Source: Effusibacillus lacus
GTDB lineage: Bacteria; Bacillota; Bacilli; Tumebacillales; Effusibacillaceae
NCBI RefSeq assembly: GCF_002335525.1
Contig: NZ_BDUF01000010.1
Location: forward strand, 1-60,365
DNA: 60,365 bases
Direction: 5' to 3'
The position numbers were made by a program, and so were the translations under genes. The first letter of the stretch is position 1. Each line of letters opens with the position of its first letter. Of this stretch, positions 17,089 to 25,113 are shown in pieces. The notes under the pieces were generated by a model that worked only from the letters and a program-made list of their open reading frames with translations, ran no database searches and was not told the DNA's origin.

Positions 17089-19377
17089 ATGGCCGATCGG
17101 CTTTCGTTTCTGATGTTCCTGTCGGACAGCCTGAATAATATGAAGTTTGCCGAGCAGATCAGCAAAGAATTGAAGAGACACCCGATCGGCCTGATTTATC
17201 TCGACATCAAACACTTTGGCGAGATTGAGCGGAAATACGGCCACAAGGTTTGCGACCGGATTCTGAGGGCGCTGAAGCAGCTGATTGTCGAGGCATCCAA
17301 ATCGGACAAGGGAGAAATCCTGGTTTACAAGATCCTTGGGGATGATGTGTTTCTCTTTGTCCGGATGAAACAGGATGAAGCAAAAATCATGAAGGCAGGT
17401 CTTCGCGACGTGTCGCAGGAGTTGCGGATCGAGTTGCAGAACAAGTTGAACCAGTTGAAGGTGCTTCCGGAAGACATTGAACTGTACTCTGGGACATCCA
17501 TATTGAACCAGAATTCCAAACGAAGCATCGACAACCTGTTGTATCATGCCATCAAAGAGGCCATTTTCGAAGCCAAGAGTGAAGCGGACACGGAATATAC
17601 CCTGCTGCGGGCGGAATTCAGAGAGATCCTGGAACGGAAGAACATCACGGCTCATTATCAGCCGATTGTCTCCCTGTCCACAGGGGAAGCATATGGCTAT
17701 GAGGCTTTGACAAGGGGACCGAAGGACAGCTATTTTGCAGCGCCCACGAGGCTGTTTGATTTTGCCGAGAAGGAAGAACAGCTCTATGCCCTGGAATCAA
17801 TCGCCCGGGAGCGGGCCATCATCAGTTTTGCGGGCAACGACCCTTTCCTTAAACTGTTTCTCAATATGAACGCGAATGTGATTCTGGATCCGCAGTTTAC
17901 ACCGGGGCAGACGTTGAAGCTGTTGAAGAAGTTCAATCTGACGCCGCAAAACGTTGTGTTTGAAATTACGGAGCGGCAATCGATCGATGATTTTTCCACA
18001 TTCACGAAAGTACTGGAGTACTACAGGAAGCAGGGGTACCGGATCGCCATCGACGATGCGGGGGCCGGCTATTCTTCCCTGCAGGCGATTGCAGAATTGC
18101 GTCCTGATTATATTAAGATTGACCGGTCCATCATCTCGGATATTGACAGGGACAAGATCAAGGAAATCCTGCTCGACACCCTGATTGATTTTGCGCGCAA
18201 GATCAATTGCCACATCATTGCCGAAGGGATCGAGACCAACGAAGAATTGACGAAAGTGATACGGCTGGGAGCCCATTTCGGGCAAGGATACCTGCTTGGC
18301 CGGCCGGGTGCCGGGTTTGCCGGTGTTTCGGACCAGGCAGTTGAGCTTATCAAGAAACACCGGGCGCCGGATCTGACAAGTTCAACCAACACAATGACAG
18401 TGGGGGATATTGTACGCCCCATCCGGATGTTTGAGGAGCAGACATTGGTGTCCGAAGTGGTTGAATACTTCAACAAACTTCCCAATGAATCGGGAGTTGT
18501 CATCGTCCGGGGAAAAAAACCGGTCGGGCTTGTCATGCGGGAAAAGTTGTTCCAAAGTCTGGCCTCTCAATACGGAGTGCCCCTTTACTGGAAACGAAGC
18601 ATCCAAAAGCTGATGGACGGATATCCGCTTGTACTGGAGGAAAGCGTACCGGTGGAAACCGCATCGCGGTTGGCAATGGCCCGGGATCAACAAAGAATCT
18701 ATGATTATGTGATTGCAACCCGCGAAGGTGAAATCAGCGGGGTAGTCAGCATTCAATCCATCCTGGACACAATGACCGACGTCAAAATAGAGCTTGCCAA
18801 GGAATCAAACCCGCTGACCGGACTCCCGGGAAACCGGCGGGTGGAGCGGGAATTGGCCCGCCGTATCGGTCAAAACAAGCCTTTTTCCATCATCTATGCG
18901 GATCTGGATTATTTCAAATGGTTCAATGACCAGTATGGGTTTCAACGCGGGGATAGGGTGATCCGTTTCCTGGCGGAACTGCTGCAAGCCGCTACGGCAA
19001 TCGCGAATGTGGAGGATGAATTTGTCGGCCATATCGGCGGGGACGATTTTATCATGATCACCTCGCACCCGAATCCGTCCGAATTGTGTGAGCACATTAT
19101 CGGCCAGTTTGACAAAGAAATTCGCAATTATTACGACCAGCAATTGCTTGAGGCGTTGGATTCGGGCGGCGGATGGTTGTCTGTTACCAACCGTCAGGGA
19201 GAGGTTGTGCCTGCCAAGGGGGTCTGCCTTTCCCTTGCTTTGCTGGAGTGTCTTGGCGGGGATATGTCCTGCCTGTCTCTGGAGGTAATCTCAAAGCGGG
19301 CGGGCGAACTGAAAAAGTTGGCCAAGGAGCGTGTCGGCAGCGTGTATGTAAAAGGAAGCTGCCAACTGCAAAGGTAA
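17089..19377 (+). CDS. GGDEF-EAL-CBS-GGDEF c-di-GMP turnover protein
   Basis: A 762-residue cytoplasmic protein with no membrane segments. The N-terminal GGDEF-like domain (residues about 25-170) is degenerate (LGDDV). An EAL phosphodiesterase domain (about 185-415) has YEALTRG, NMNANVIL, FEITERQ, IDDAGAGYSSL, YIKIDR and AEGIE, so its catalytic residues look intact. A CBS pair (about 430-560) may bind an adenine nucleotide. The C-terminal GGDEF domain has the active-type GGDDF at about 649-653. It may both make and degrade c-di-GMP. ATG 17089 follows AAAGGGG. The last seven or eight codons lie inside a 242-bp repeat that recurs at 24.7 kb, so the present C-terminus may come from that repeat. 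Confidence 0.92.
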   Translation: MADRLSFLMFLSDSLNNMKFAEQISKELKRHPIGLIYLDIKHFGEIERKYGHKVCDRILRALKQLIVEASKSDKGEILVYKILGDDVFLFVRMKQDEAKIMKAGLRDVSQELRIELQNKLNQLKVLPEDIELYSGTSILNQNSKRSIDNLLYHAIKEAIFEAKSEADTEYTLLRAEFREILERKNITAHYQPIVSLSTGEAYGYEALTRGPKDSYFAAPTRLFDFAEKEEQLYALESIARERAIISFAGNDPFLKLFLNMNANVILDPQFTPGQTLKLLKKFNLTPQNVVFEITERQSIDDFSTFTKVLEYYRKQGYRIAIDDAGAGYSSLQAIAELRPDYIKIDRSIISDIDRDKIKEILLDTLIDFARKINCHIIAEGIETNEELTKVIRLGAHFGQGYLLGRPGAGFAGVSDQAVELIKKHRAPDLTSSTNTMTVGDIVRPIRMFEEQTLVSEVVEYFNKLPNESGVVIVRGKKPVGLVMREKLFQSLASQYGVPLYWKRSIQKLMDGYPLVLEESVPVETASRLAMARDQQRIYDYVIATREGEISGVVSIQSILDTMTDVKIELAKESNPLTGLPGNRRVERELARRIGQNKPFSIIYADLDYFKWFNDQYGFQRGDRVIRFLAELLQAATAIANVEDEFVGHIGGDDFIMITSHPNPSELCEHIIGQFDKEIRNYYDQQLLEALDSGGGWLSVTNRQGEVVPAKGVCLSLALLECLGGDMSCLSLEVISKRAGELKKLAKERVGSVYVKGSCQLQR

Positions 19378-19595
19378 GAAAAAACAGGACTGTTTTTCAG
19401 GCTAATTTTTGTCGATTCAAAGGAACTCCCTGAAATAGGACTGTTTTTTAGTCCTATATGCCAATTCTTGCTTGTGACCTCGAAACACACCCGAATAAGA
19501 CTGAATCTCAGCCCTATTTTTGAAGCGGCAATCAATAAGTCCAAAATAAGGCTGACAATCAGTCTTATTTCCACAATTGGTACATTATGTAAACT
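19354..19595. repeat. 242-bp stem-loop repeat, copy 1
   Basis: It matches 24658-24899 base for base over most of its length and is the same size, from GGAAGCTGC to CATTATGTAAACT. Inside are four stem-loops built on AATAGGACTG or AATAAGACTG, each with a loop of about five bases and a CAGTCCTATT-type arm. Its start lies within the 3' end of the preceding gene; the rest fills the 308-bp gap before the next gene. Confidence 0.85.
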
Positions 19596-19685
19596 GAACT
19601 CTTTGCAGATTCCGTTAAGTCCAATCAATCCCACCTTTCATTCTATATCCCGATTCTGGAGATAACTTGGTCAAATCGTTAAGAT

Positions 19686-19991
19686 TCAATGGATTTGCGG
19701 GCGACTCTCGCTGACTCCCGAATCAACGGCAGATCCCTCCATCAGATGTGCCATTGTATCACGGGACTCGTTCAGCATGTTGCTCATCGTACCGGTGGAA
19801 TGAGTCCCACCGGCTGCAAGGCCGGTTGCTGCGTTTTTGACCGTATCGGCGGCACCCAGCAAAAGGGATGTTCCCTTAACCAGAACCTGCCGGGTGGCTT
19901 TCCTGGCTTCCGGGGACAGTGCCAAAACGACGCCGGCAACTGTCAAGGCAATCCCCAGAGGGGAAGACATGTTAAAAATCCGCTTCATCAT
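19686..19991 (-). CDS. Small YtxH-like hypothetical membrane protein
   Basis: A 101-residue protein starting at ATG 19991, with AAGGAGG upstream; the longer open frame to 20039 has no ribosome site. It has one hydrophobic segment (LGIALTVAGVVLALSP) followed by a basic-amphipathic helix (EARKATRQVLVKGTSLLL) and a Ser/Thr-rich tail. This plan is seen in YtxH-type general-stress proteins, but similarity is of design only. It lies alone, antisense to its neighbours. Confidence 0.6.
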   Translation of the reverse strand: MMKRIFNMSSPLGIALTVAGVVLALSPEARKATRQVLVKGTSLLLGAADTVKNAATGLAAGGTHSTGTMSNMLNESRDTMAHLMEGSAVDSGVSESRPQIH

Positions 19992-20159
19992 AACAGGCTC
20001 CTCCTTAAACAAGATGTTGCAACATAATATGGGAAACAATTGCGATTTCTATTCACAATTCACCTTAACCGAAAAATTACGAAATATTTACACGAACGAA
20101 ACGAGTTCTTTATGCCGGTCTGATACCCTTAATGCAACAAGTGAAAAGGGGAGTTGCAG

Positions 20160-20408
20160 TTGTTGAAGTGTCCGGTTTGCTTCGAGTTGTTGGAACAGTT
20201 GACGACAGTTCATTGCGAGACAGTGCACGGGTTGACGAAACAACAAGTAATCGAGCAGTACGGAAAACCGAAACCTTTTTTTATGGAGTTTGCAATTGCT
20301 GATCTGCCAAGGGTTTCACCGGTGATTCGGTCAAGCGATTTTGCGAATTCGCAGCAAATTACGGACCGCATCCGGTCAAAAACCCGCAAATTTCATTGTG
20401 ACCGTTGA
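20160..20408 (+). CDS. Small putative zinc-finger protein
   Basis: About 82 residues. The N-terminus has CPVCFELLEQLTTVHCETVH followed by GLTKQQVIEQYG, a Cys2-His/Cys-His arrangement and helix reminiscent of MucR/Ros-type fingers (where HGLT is typical). The start is uncertain: TTG codons at 20154, 20160 and 20163 follow an AAGGGGAG site, and 20160 or 20163 gives the better spacing. Its stop overlaps a possible TTG start of the next gene, so it may be the first gene of the lipid cluster. Confidence 0.5.
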   Translation: MLKCPVCFELLEQLTTVHCETVHGLTKQQVIEQYGKPKPFFMEFAIADLPRVSPVIRSSDFANSQQITDRIRSKTRKFHCDR

Positions 20409-20434
20409 GTCACGATGCGGAAGGCGTGGTAAGG

Positions 20435-21202
20435 ATGAGTCAACCTGCCGAGAGACTGAAACAGGCGTCTGCATTTGAAGTGAAGCTGGCCGTTCGGGCG
20501 GAGGAGATTGAACAGGCGCTGCGGTTAAGGTACAAAGTGTTTGTCGAAGAAGCCGGGAACCTGCGCTTACTGAATGAAAGCAAGCTGGAGACTGACGAGT
20601 ACGACGCGTATTGTGACCATCTGATTGTCACCGACCTGGAAACGGAGCAAGTGATTGGCACTTACCGGCTGCTGCCCGGCGACAGGGCGGTGCGGAATAA
20701 AGGTTTTTATTCGGAGACGGAGTTCGACCTGTCCGGTTTCCGGGAGTATAAACTGCAGACACTGGAACTGGGAAGAAGCTGTATTGCACCGGAGTATAGA
20801 GGGAGCAAGGCGATTCAGCTGCTGTGGGAAGGCATTGCCGGATATATTACGGAACACGGCCATCAATACCTGATCGGCTGTGCCAGCGTTCATATGAAAA
20901 ATTTGCAGGAGCTGAACGCACTCTACAGCATGTTGCGGAGCAAAGGCGTGATTACCGACAGGTTCGGGATTCAACCGCTTCCTGCGCACCGGATCAAGGA
21001 TCTTGAATTTACGCCGGTGGAAGCGGATGACAAGGAAGTGTTTCGCAGGCTGCCTCCGCTAATGAAAGGCTATCAGTGGCTGGGGGCTGAAATCGGCGGG
21101 GAACCCGCCTATGATCCGATATTTGACACCACCGATTTCTTGATTGTGCTGGATACGGCAAAAGTCACCAGGAGATATCGCCGCCATTTTCTGGGACGTT
21201 GA
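20435..21202 (+). CDS. OlsB-like GNAT N-acyltransferase
   Basis: A GNAT-fold protein of the class that includes OlsB (ornithine N-acyltransferase), hemolysin-like acyltransferases and PEP-CTERM-associated acyltransferases, which use acyl-ACP or acyl-CoA. Visible features: ALRLRYKVFVEEAGNLR, DHLIVTDLETEQVIGTYRLL, LELGRSCIAPEYRGSKAIQL and LIGCASVHMKN. I choose ATG 20435, preceded by AAGG, over an overlapping TTG at 20405. It is followed after 27 bp by an LpxL-like acyltransferase, which mirrors the OlsB-OlsA pairing and suggests a two-step acylated amino-lipid product. Substrate is unknown. Confidence 0.8.
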   Translation: MSQPAERLKQASAFEVKLAVRAEEIEQALRLRYKVFVEEAGNLRLLNESKLETDEYDAYCDHLIVTDLETEQVIGTYRLLPGDRAVRNKGFYSETEFDLSGFREYKLQTLELGRSCIAPEYRGSKAIQLLWEGIAGYITEHGHQYLIGCASVHMKNLQELNALYSMLRSKGVITDRFGIQPLPAHRIKDLEFTPVEADDKEVFRRLPPLMKGYQWLGAEIGGEPAYDPIFDTTDFLIVLDTAKVTRRYRRHFLGR

Positions 21203-21229
21203 TGAGCAGTTTGAACGGGAGGAGAAAGT

Positions 21230-22222
21230 TTGTACAACTGGATCGGGACCCTCACGCAAGATCAGAAACGGCTGCAGATTCTGGCAAGATGGATGCGGCT
21301 GGTTCCTCGCCCCCTGGTTTATGCAACGCTTTGGACGATTGGTTGGCTGATCTGTTTGGGCGCGGGAAGTGTCAGGCAGCAAGTCAGGAGAAACATGGCC
21401 GAACTGCTGCAGGAAGAAACCCCCGGTCGAATTGCCAGGTTCAGCCGGGAGTATTTCTGCAACCTGCCTCTGGTTCTCTATGAAATTCTGTTGGATTCTC
21501 ATACTCTGGAATCCACAAAAGACTGGCGATTTCTCACCGAGGGGGAAGAACATCTGCAGGAAGCCCTCCGTCACGGTCGAGGAGCGATCCTGCACACGGC
21601 CCACGTAGGCAACTTTTTCTACTACTATTGGTACCTGTCCCAAAAATATCCCTGCTTGACTGTTGTGACGGCAAGCAGCCCGGAGATCCGGCCTCTGTAT
21701 CTGATCTTTCAGCAGTTGGGCTGTCATGGGCTGGATTACGACGAGACCCCGCATCTGGAACTGATTCGCACTTTGCGCAAACACCTGGCAGGAAACGGTG
21801 TGGTGTTTCTGCTGGGGGACTTCTGGCGGCCCGCGTTTCCGAAGGCCACATTCTTCGGAAGGGAGACACGCAGTCCCGGTGGAACGGCTGCTCTGGCATT
21901 GGACCAACAGGTGCCGGTTGTGCCCTTCTACGGCTGCAGAATTAAGGGATTTCGACACCGTTTGTGCTTTGGTCCGCCCGTTTACCTGCATGAGGAATTT
22001 GAGCGTCATCAGCGAACAGAGGCAACGAATCGGTTGAACATTCTGATGGAACGGGTGATCCGCCGATTGGTTCCGGGGCAGTGGTTCTACTGGTTCAATT
22101 CGGAAGAGCGTTGGGAACCAACGGAACAAGTGAAAGGAACGGAACAAGTGCAGCGATCGGAACAAGTGGTACGAACTGAATCGGCCGATCGAGTGGAAGA
22201 CGGGGGTGCCACCGTTGCCTGA
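21230..22222 (+). CDS. LpxL/HtrB-type lysophospholipid acyltransferase
   Basis: A 330-residue member of the lauroyl/myristoyl acyltransferase family, which normally completes lipid A in Gram-negatives. One N-terminal hydrophobic segment (VYATLWTIGWLICLGAG) is followed by the active-site region HTAHVGNFFYYY, then GVVFLLGDFWRP and VPVVPFYGCRIKG. In HtrB-type enzymes the histidine is followed five positions later by Glu or Asp; here that position appears to be Phe, so activity may differ. The C-terminus has a charged tail with repeated EQV units (22117-22175). Start is TTG with GGGAGGAG upstream. In a Gram-positive its substrate cannot be lipid A. Confidence 0.82.
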   Translation: MYNWIGTLTQDQKRLQILARWMRLVPRPLVYATLWTIGWLICLGAGSVRQQVRRNMAELLQEETPGRIARFSREYFCNLPLVLYEILLDSHTLESTKDWRFLTEGEEHLQEALRHGRGAILHTAHVGNFFYYYWYLSQKYPCLTVVTASSPEIRPLYLIFQQLGCHGLDYDETPHLELIRTLRKHLAGNGVVFLLGDFWRPAFPKATFFGRETRSPGGTAALALDQQVPVVPFYGCRIKGFRHRLCFGPPVYLHEEFERHQRTEATNRLNILMERVIRRLVPGQWFYWFNSEERWEPTEQVKGTEQVQRSEQVVRTESADRVEDGGATVA

Positions 22223-22691
22223 TTCCTTTGTTCTGATTCAAGAATACGGATATTTCTTCTTGTTTCTGATTGTATTGTCCGGGGTGTTGGGCTTTCCCGT
22301 CCCGGATGAAGGGGTGCTGTTCTTTGCCGGTGTCCTGATTGCCAAGGGCTTGATGAGTTTTGTACCCGCATTGGTTGTGTCCGTTGGGGCAGTCATGCTG
22401 GGCTCCTTTGTCAATTACCGGGTGGCAAGCCTGTGCGGTGTCTGGAAGATGGCACGCTGGGGAAGACGGATCGGGTTTCCGGTCCACAGATGGAAACGGT
22501 CAGTCCGCATTATGCGACGATATGGGATATGGGCAGTGCCTGTCTCCTATTTCATTCCCGGCGTGAGAATGGGCGTGTCCTACGGAGCCGGTTTGCTGCG
22601 GCTCCCGGCGCGGGAATATACCATAAGTGCGTTTGTTGGGGTTGTTGCCTGGGTTGGATTGTACTTGTGGCTTGGATCATTGGTAGCCTAA
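22215..22691 (+). CDS. DedA-family membrane protein
   Basis: DedA proteins are membrane transporters implicated in flipping lipids, including undecaprenyl phosphate and phosphatidylethanolamine. The 158-residue protein has about four hydrophobic segments and the conserved pieces GFPVPDEGVLFFAG, RYGIWAVPVSYFIPGVRMGVS and GAGLLRLP. I use TTG 22215, six bases after GGGGGTG; it overlaps the stop of the acyltransferase. A lipid flippase coupled to two acyltransferases fits a pathway that makes and moves a membrane lipid. Confidence 0.85.
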   Translation: MPDSFVLIQEYGYFFLFLIVLSGVLGFPVPDEGVLFFAGVLIAKGLMSFVPALVVSVGAVMLGSFVNYRVASLCGVWKMARWGRRIGFPVHRWKRSVRIMRRYGIWAVPVSYFIPGVRMGVSYGAGLLRLPAREYTISAFVGVVAWVGLYLWLGSLVA

Positions 22692-22709
22692 CGAATGGAG
22701 GCGGCAGAT

Positions 22710-23672
22710 TTGGATACGGGAAGCCATTTGTTGTTCGGCGTGACATTGGCAGGACTGGCCCATTTGGATCCCTCGGTAGCCCAGAACCCTGCATTGGCAC
22801 AAGCGGTGCTGGCCGGTACGTTGATTGGTTCGCACGCGCCCGATTTTGACACAGTGATGAGGCTCAAGGGATATTCCCATTACATCCGCTATCATCGCGG
22901 AATTACCCATTCCATTCCGGCATTGTTCCTCTGGCCCGCGCTTATCGCAATTCCGTTGGCTTACGGGCTTGGTGCGGAAGATTCAATTGCGACCCTTTAT
23001 CTGTGGTCATTGCTGGCGGTCGTGTTCCATGTGTTTCTGGATATGTTCAATTCCTATGGTGTTCAGTGTTTTCGTCCCTTCACCAGGAAGTGGATTCACC
23101 TGGACATCCTGTCTATCTTTGAGCCGTTTCTGTTCCTGCTGCATCTGGCAGGTTTGCTTGTGTGGCTGGAGTTTGACTATCAGCCGGGAGTCGTATTCAC
23201 GGTGGTGTATGCAGTCACTTTCGGGTATATAGGGTTGCGGGCCCTGCATCATCAATTCCTGGTTGGGGCTGTCAAAAGCAAATTGAAAATCACCGGAATC
23301 TGCCATGTGGTTCCCAGCTTTCACTGGTTTCACTGGCGGTTTGTCGTGGAAACGGACGGTGGATTCCATACGGGAAGGATTGTTTACAACCGGATCCTGA
23401 CGGAGGAGAGGTATTCAAAAGAAAACCCCAATCCGATCATTGAAGCGACCAAGCAAACGGACGGGGTACGGACCTTCCTCGCATTCGCCCAGCGGATCCA
23501 TGTGACCTGCCGGGAGCTGCAGGACGGATATGAAGTCTCTTGGAGCGATGTCCGTTTCTGGTATGACAGCAAATTGCCCTTTGGTGTAGACGTGCGGCTG
23601 GACCGCGATCTGAACGTCGTAAGCCATTCGCTCGGCTGGCGGAAGCGAGCCTGGGATCCGCCTTTTGTATAA
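22710..23672 (+). CDS. YdjM-like membrane-bound metal-dependent hydrolase (DUF457 family)
   Basis: A 320-residue protein. The N-terminal half is the DUF457/YdjM membrane domain: GSHAPDFD, YHRGITHS with likely metal-binding histidines, FHVFLDMFNSYGV and several hydrophobic helices. The C-terminal half (from about residue 185) is soluble and of unknown fold. I choose TTG 22710 after GGAGGCGG. It is the last gene of the tight plus-strand cluster and ends one base before the convergent patatin gene. Biochemical role unknown in the family. Confidence 0.82.
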   Translation: MDTGSHLLFGVTLAGLAHLDPSVAQNPALAQAVLAGTLIGSHAPDFDTVMRLKGYSHYIRYHRGITHSIPALFLWPALIAIPLAYGLGAEDSIATLYLWSLLAVVFHVFLDMFNSYGVQCFRPFTRKWIHLDILSIFEPFLFLLHLAGLLVWLEFDYQPGVVFTVVYAVTFGYIGLRALHHQFLVGAVKSKLKITGICHVVPSFHWFHWRFVVETDGGFHTGRIVYNRILTEERYSKENPNPIIEATKQTDGVRTFLAFAQRIHVTCRELQDGYEVSWSDVRFWYDSKLPFGVDVRLDRDLNVVSHSLGWRKRAWDPPFV

Positions 23673-24518
23673 TTACCAACCCAGGGTCTCCTTAATTTCC
23701 TTGATCCGGCTCCGAGTGTGCTCATAACCGTACTCGATGCAGGCGTGGAGTTTCGGAAATTCCAGAACTCCAACCGTTCCGACATCTGGGTGCAGAACAA
23801 TGTCGGCGTGACGGGCAATGCTTCTTGCCTGAATCGCCAGATTCATGCTGATCACGCGGGACAGCACCGACATGATCGAGGGAAACGGTGTGCTAACCGG
23901 ATTGGCGCACACAAGATTGACGGCGATCACCTTGTCGGCACCCAAGGCCCGGGCCGCCGTCACAGGGCAGTTGTCCATAATCCCTCCGTCAACCAGCAGC
24001 CTACCGTTATGGGCCACGGGTCTGAACAAGACCGGGATTGCAAAACTGGCCTGAACGGCATCGGCAATCGGGATGTCCGTAATTACATCCACCTCGTTGT
24101 CATCGTGCCTGTATTCACAGGAAGCGAATACCACCTGCCTTGCATGCTGCAGGTCGGAGGAAAGCAGAGCCAACGGACGCCGGATATCGGAAATACGTGT
24201 ATTCCCGGTTTTGTTTACAATCAAGTCCCGCAGTTTTTCGCCCTTGATAATCCCCTGAACTGTTACACTCCGGTTAATCAACCGCAGGAAGAGTGACAGG
24301 TAGTCATAATCCAGATACCGTTTGTTGATGGCAGATACCATGCCGATCAACTCCTCCGGCCCGTATCCGTAAGCATATAGGGCAGCCACAATGGCTCCTG
24401 CACTGGTTCCCGCCACGCAGTCAACCGGAATTCCCGCTTCTTCCAATGCCAGCAGAACACCCAGGTGTGCACTCCCGGCCACCCCGCCGCCTCCCAGCGC
24501 GAGGCCGATTTTTCCCAT
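23673..24518 (-). CDS. Patatin-like phospholipase (RssA family)
   Basis: A 281-residue serine hydrolase with oxyanion loop LALGGGGVAGSAHLG, nucleophile motif AGTSAGAIVA (Ser about 39) and catalytic LLVDGGIMDNCP. Such proteins cleave acyl chains from lipids in the cytosol or at the membrane. The ATG has GGAGGG upstream. It is convergent with the lipid cluster and abuts it without a gap, so a shared terminator is absent and antisense read-through is possible. Confidence 0.9.
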   Translation of the reverse strand: MGKIGLALGGGGVAGSAHLGVLLALEEAGIPVDCVAGTSAGAIVAALYAYGYGPEELIGMVSAINKRYLDYDYLSLFLRLINRSVTVQGIIKGEKLRDLIVNKTGNTRISDIRRPLALLSSDLQHARQVVFASCEYRHDDNEVDVITDIPIADAVQASFAIPVLFRPVAHNGRLLVDGGIMDNCPVTAARALGADKVIAVNLVCANPVSTPFPSIMSVLSRVISMNLAIQARSIARHADIVLHPDVGTVGVLEFPKLHACIEYGYEHTRSRIKEIKETLGW

Positions 24519-24657
24519 ATTCGAATCCCTCCATGAACTGGTTCCCCTTCATTATTCGCCGTCGGACGGAAAGGCATTCCTTTACGAAATCTTCATGAGG
24601 CGTTAAAGATTCAATCTTGGAATAGTTCCTGGAAAGTCCTGACCGGCCCAAGCGCAG

Positions 24658-24899
24658 GGAAGCTGCATCTGCAAAGGTAAGAAAAAATAGGACTGCATTT
24701 CAGGCTTATTTTTGTCGACTCAAAGGTACTCCCGGAAATAGGACTGTTTATCAGTCCTATATGCTATTTCTTACTTGTACACCTCAAAACTTATCCGAAT
24801 AAGACTGAAATTCAGTTCTATTCTTGAGATGACAATCAAACAATCAGAAATAAGGCTGACAATCAGTTCTATTTTTACAACGAATGCATTATGTAAACT
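24658..24899. repeat. 242-bp stem-loop repeat, copy 2
   Basis: Second copy of the repeat at 19354-19595, equally long and in the same orientation, with the same four AATAGGACTG-type stem-loops and the same edge sequences, including the bases that form the end of the GGDEF-EAL gene in copy 1. It lies between the patatin gene and the HMA-like remnant. Confidence 0.85.
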
Positions 24900-24903
24900 A
24901 AAA

Positions 24904-25086
24904 CCCGGTCATGGAGACATTCCACCGACCGAGTTGCCCAGTGATATCAATGGTTTGAACGGGATTCAGGAGGTTGTATGCAACCCAAGCACAGGCCGGG
25001 CCTTGATTCGTTTAAATGAACGGGTCATTACTGCCAAAGAAGTGCTTGATTTCATCAACGGGCATCTGTCGACCCGCTTGGGGTCT
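24904..25086 (+). pseudogene. Remnant of an HMA-like domain protein
   Basis: In the frame following repeat copy 2 the translation INGLNGIQEVVCNPSTGR then ALIRLNERVITAKEVLDFI has the pattern of the N-terminal HMA_2 domain of metal P-type ATPases (G-I-x-x-V-x-x-N-P-x-T-G-R-A-L). There is no start codon of its own; copy 2 of the repeat ends five bases upstream, and only about 60 residues remain. It looks like a fragment cut off by the repeat. Confidence 0.35.
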
Positions 25087-25094
25087 CGGAGCTT

Positions 25095-25113
25095 GGAGGG
25101 GGTAACCCCCTCC
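25095..25113 (-). terminator. Hairpin downstream of the chemoreceptor gene
   Basis: GGAGGGGG pairs with CCCCCTCC around TAA, immediately after the stop codon of the minus-strand chemoreceptor. There is no T tract on the minus strand, so termination would be weak or the hairpin only protects the mRNA end. Confidence 0.4.
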
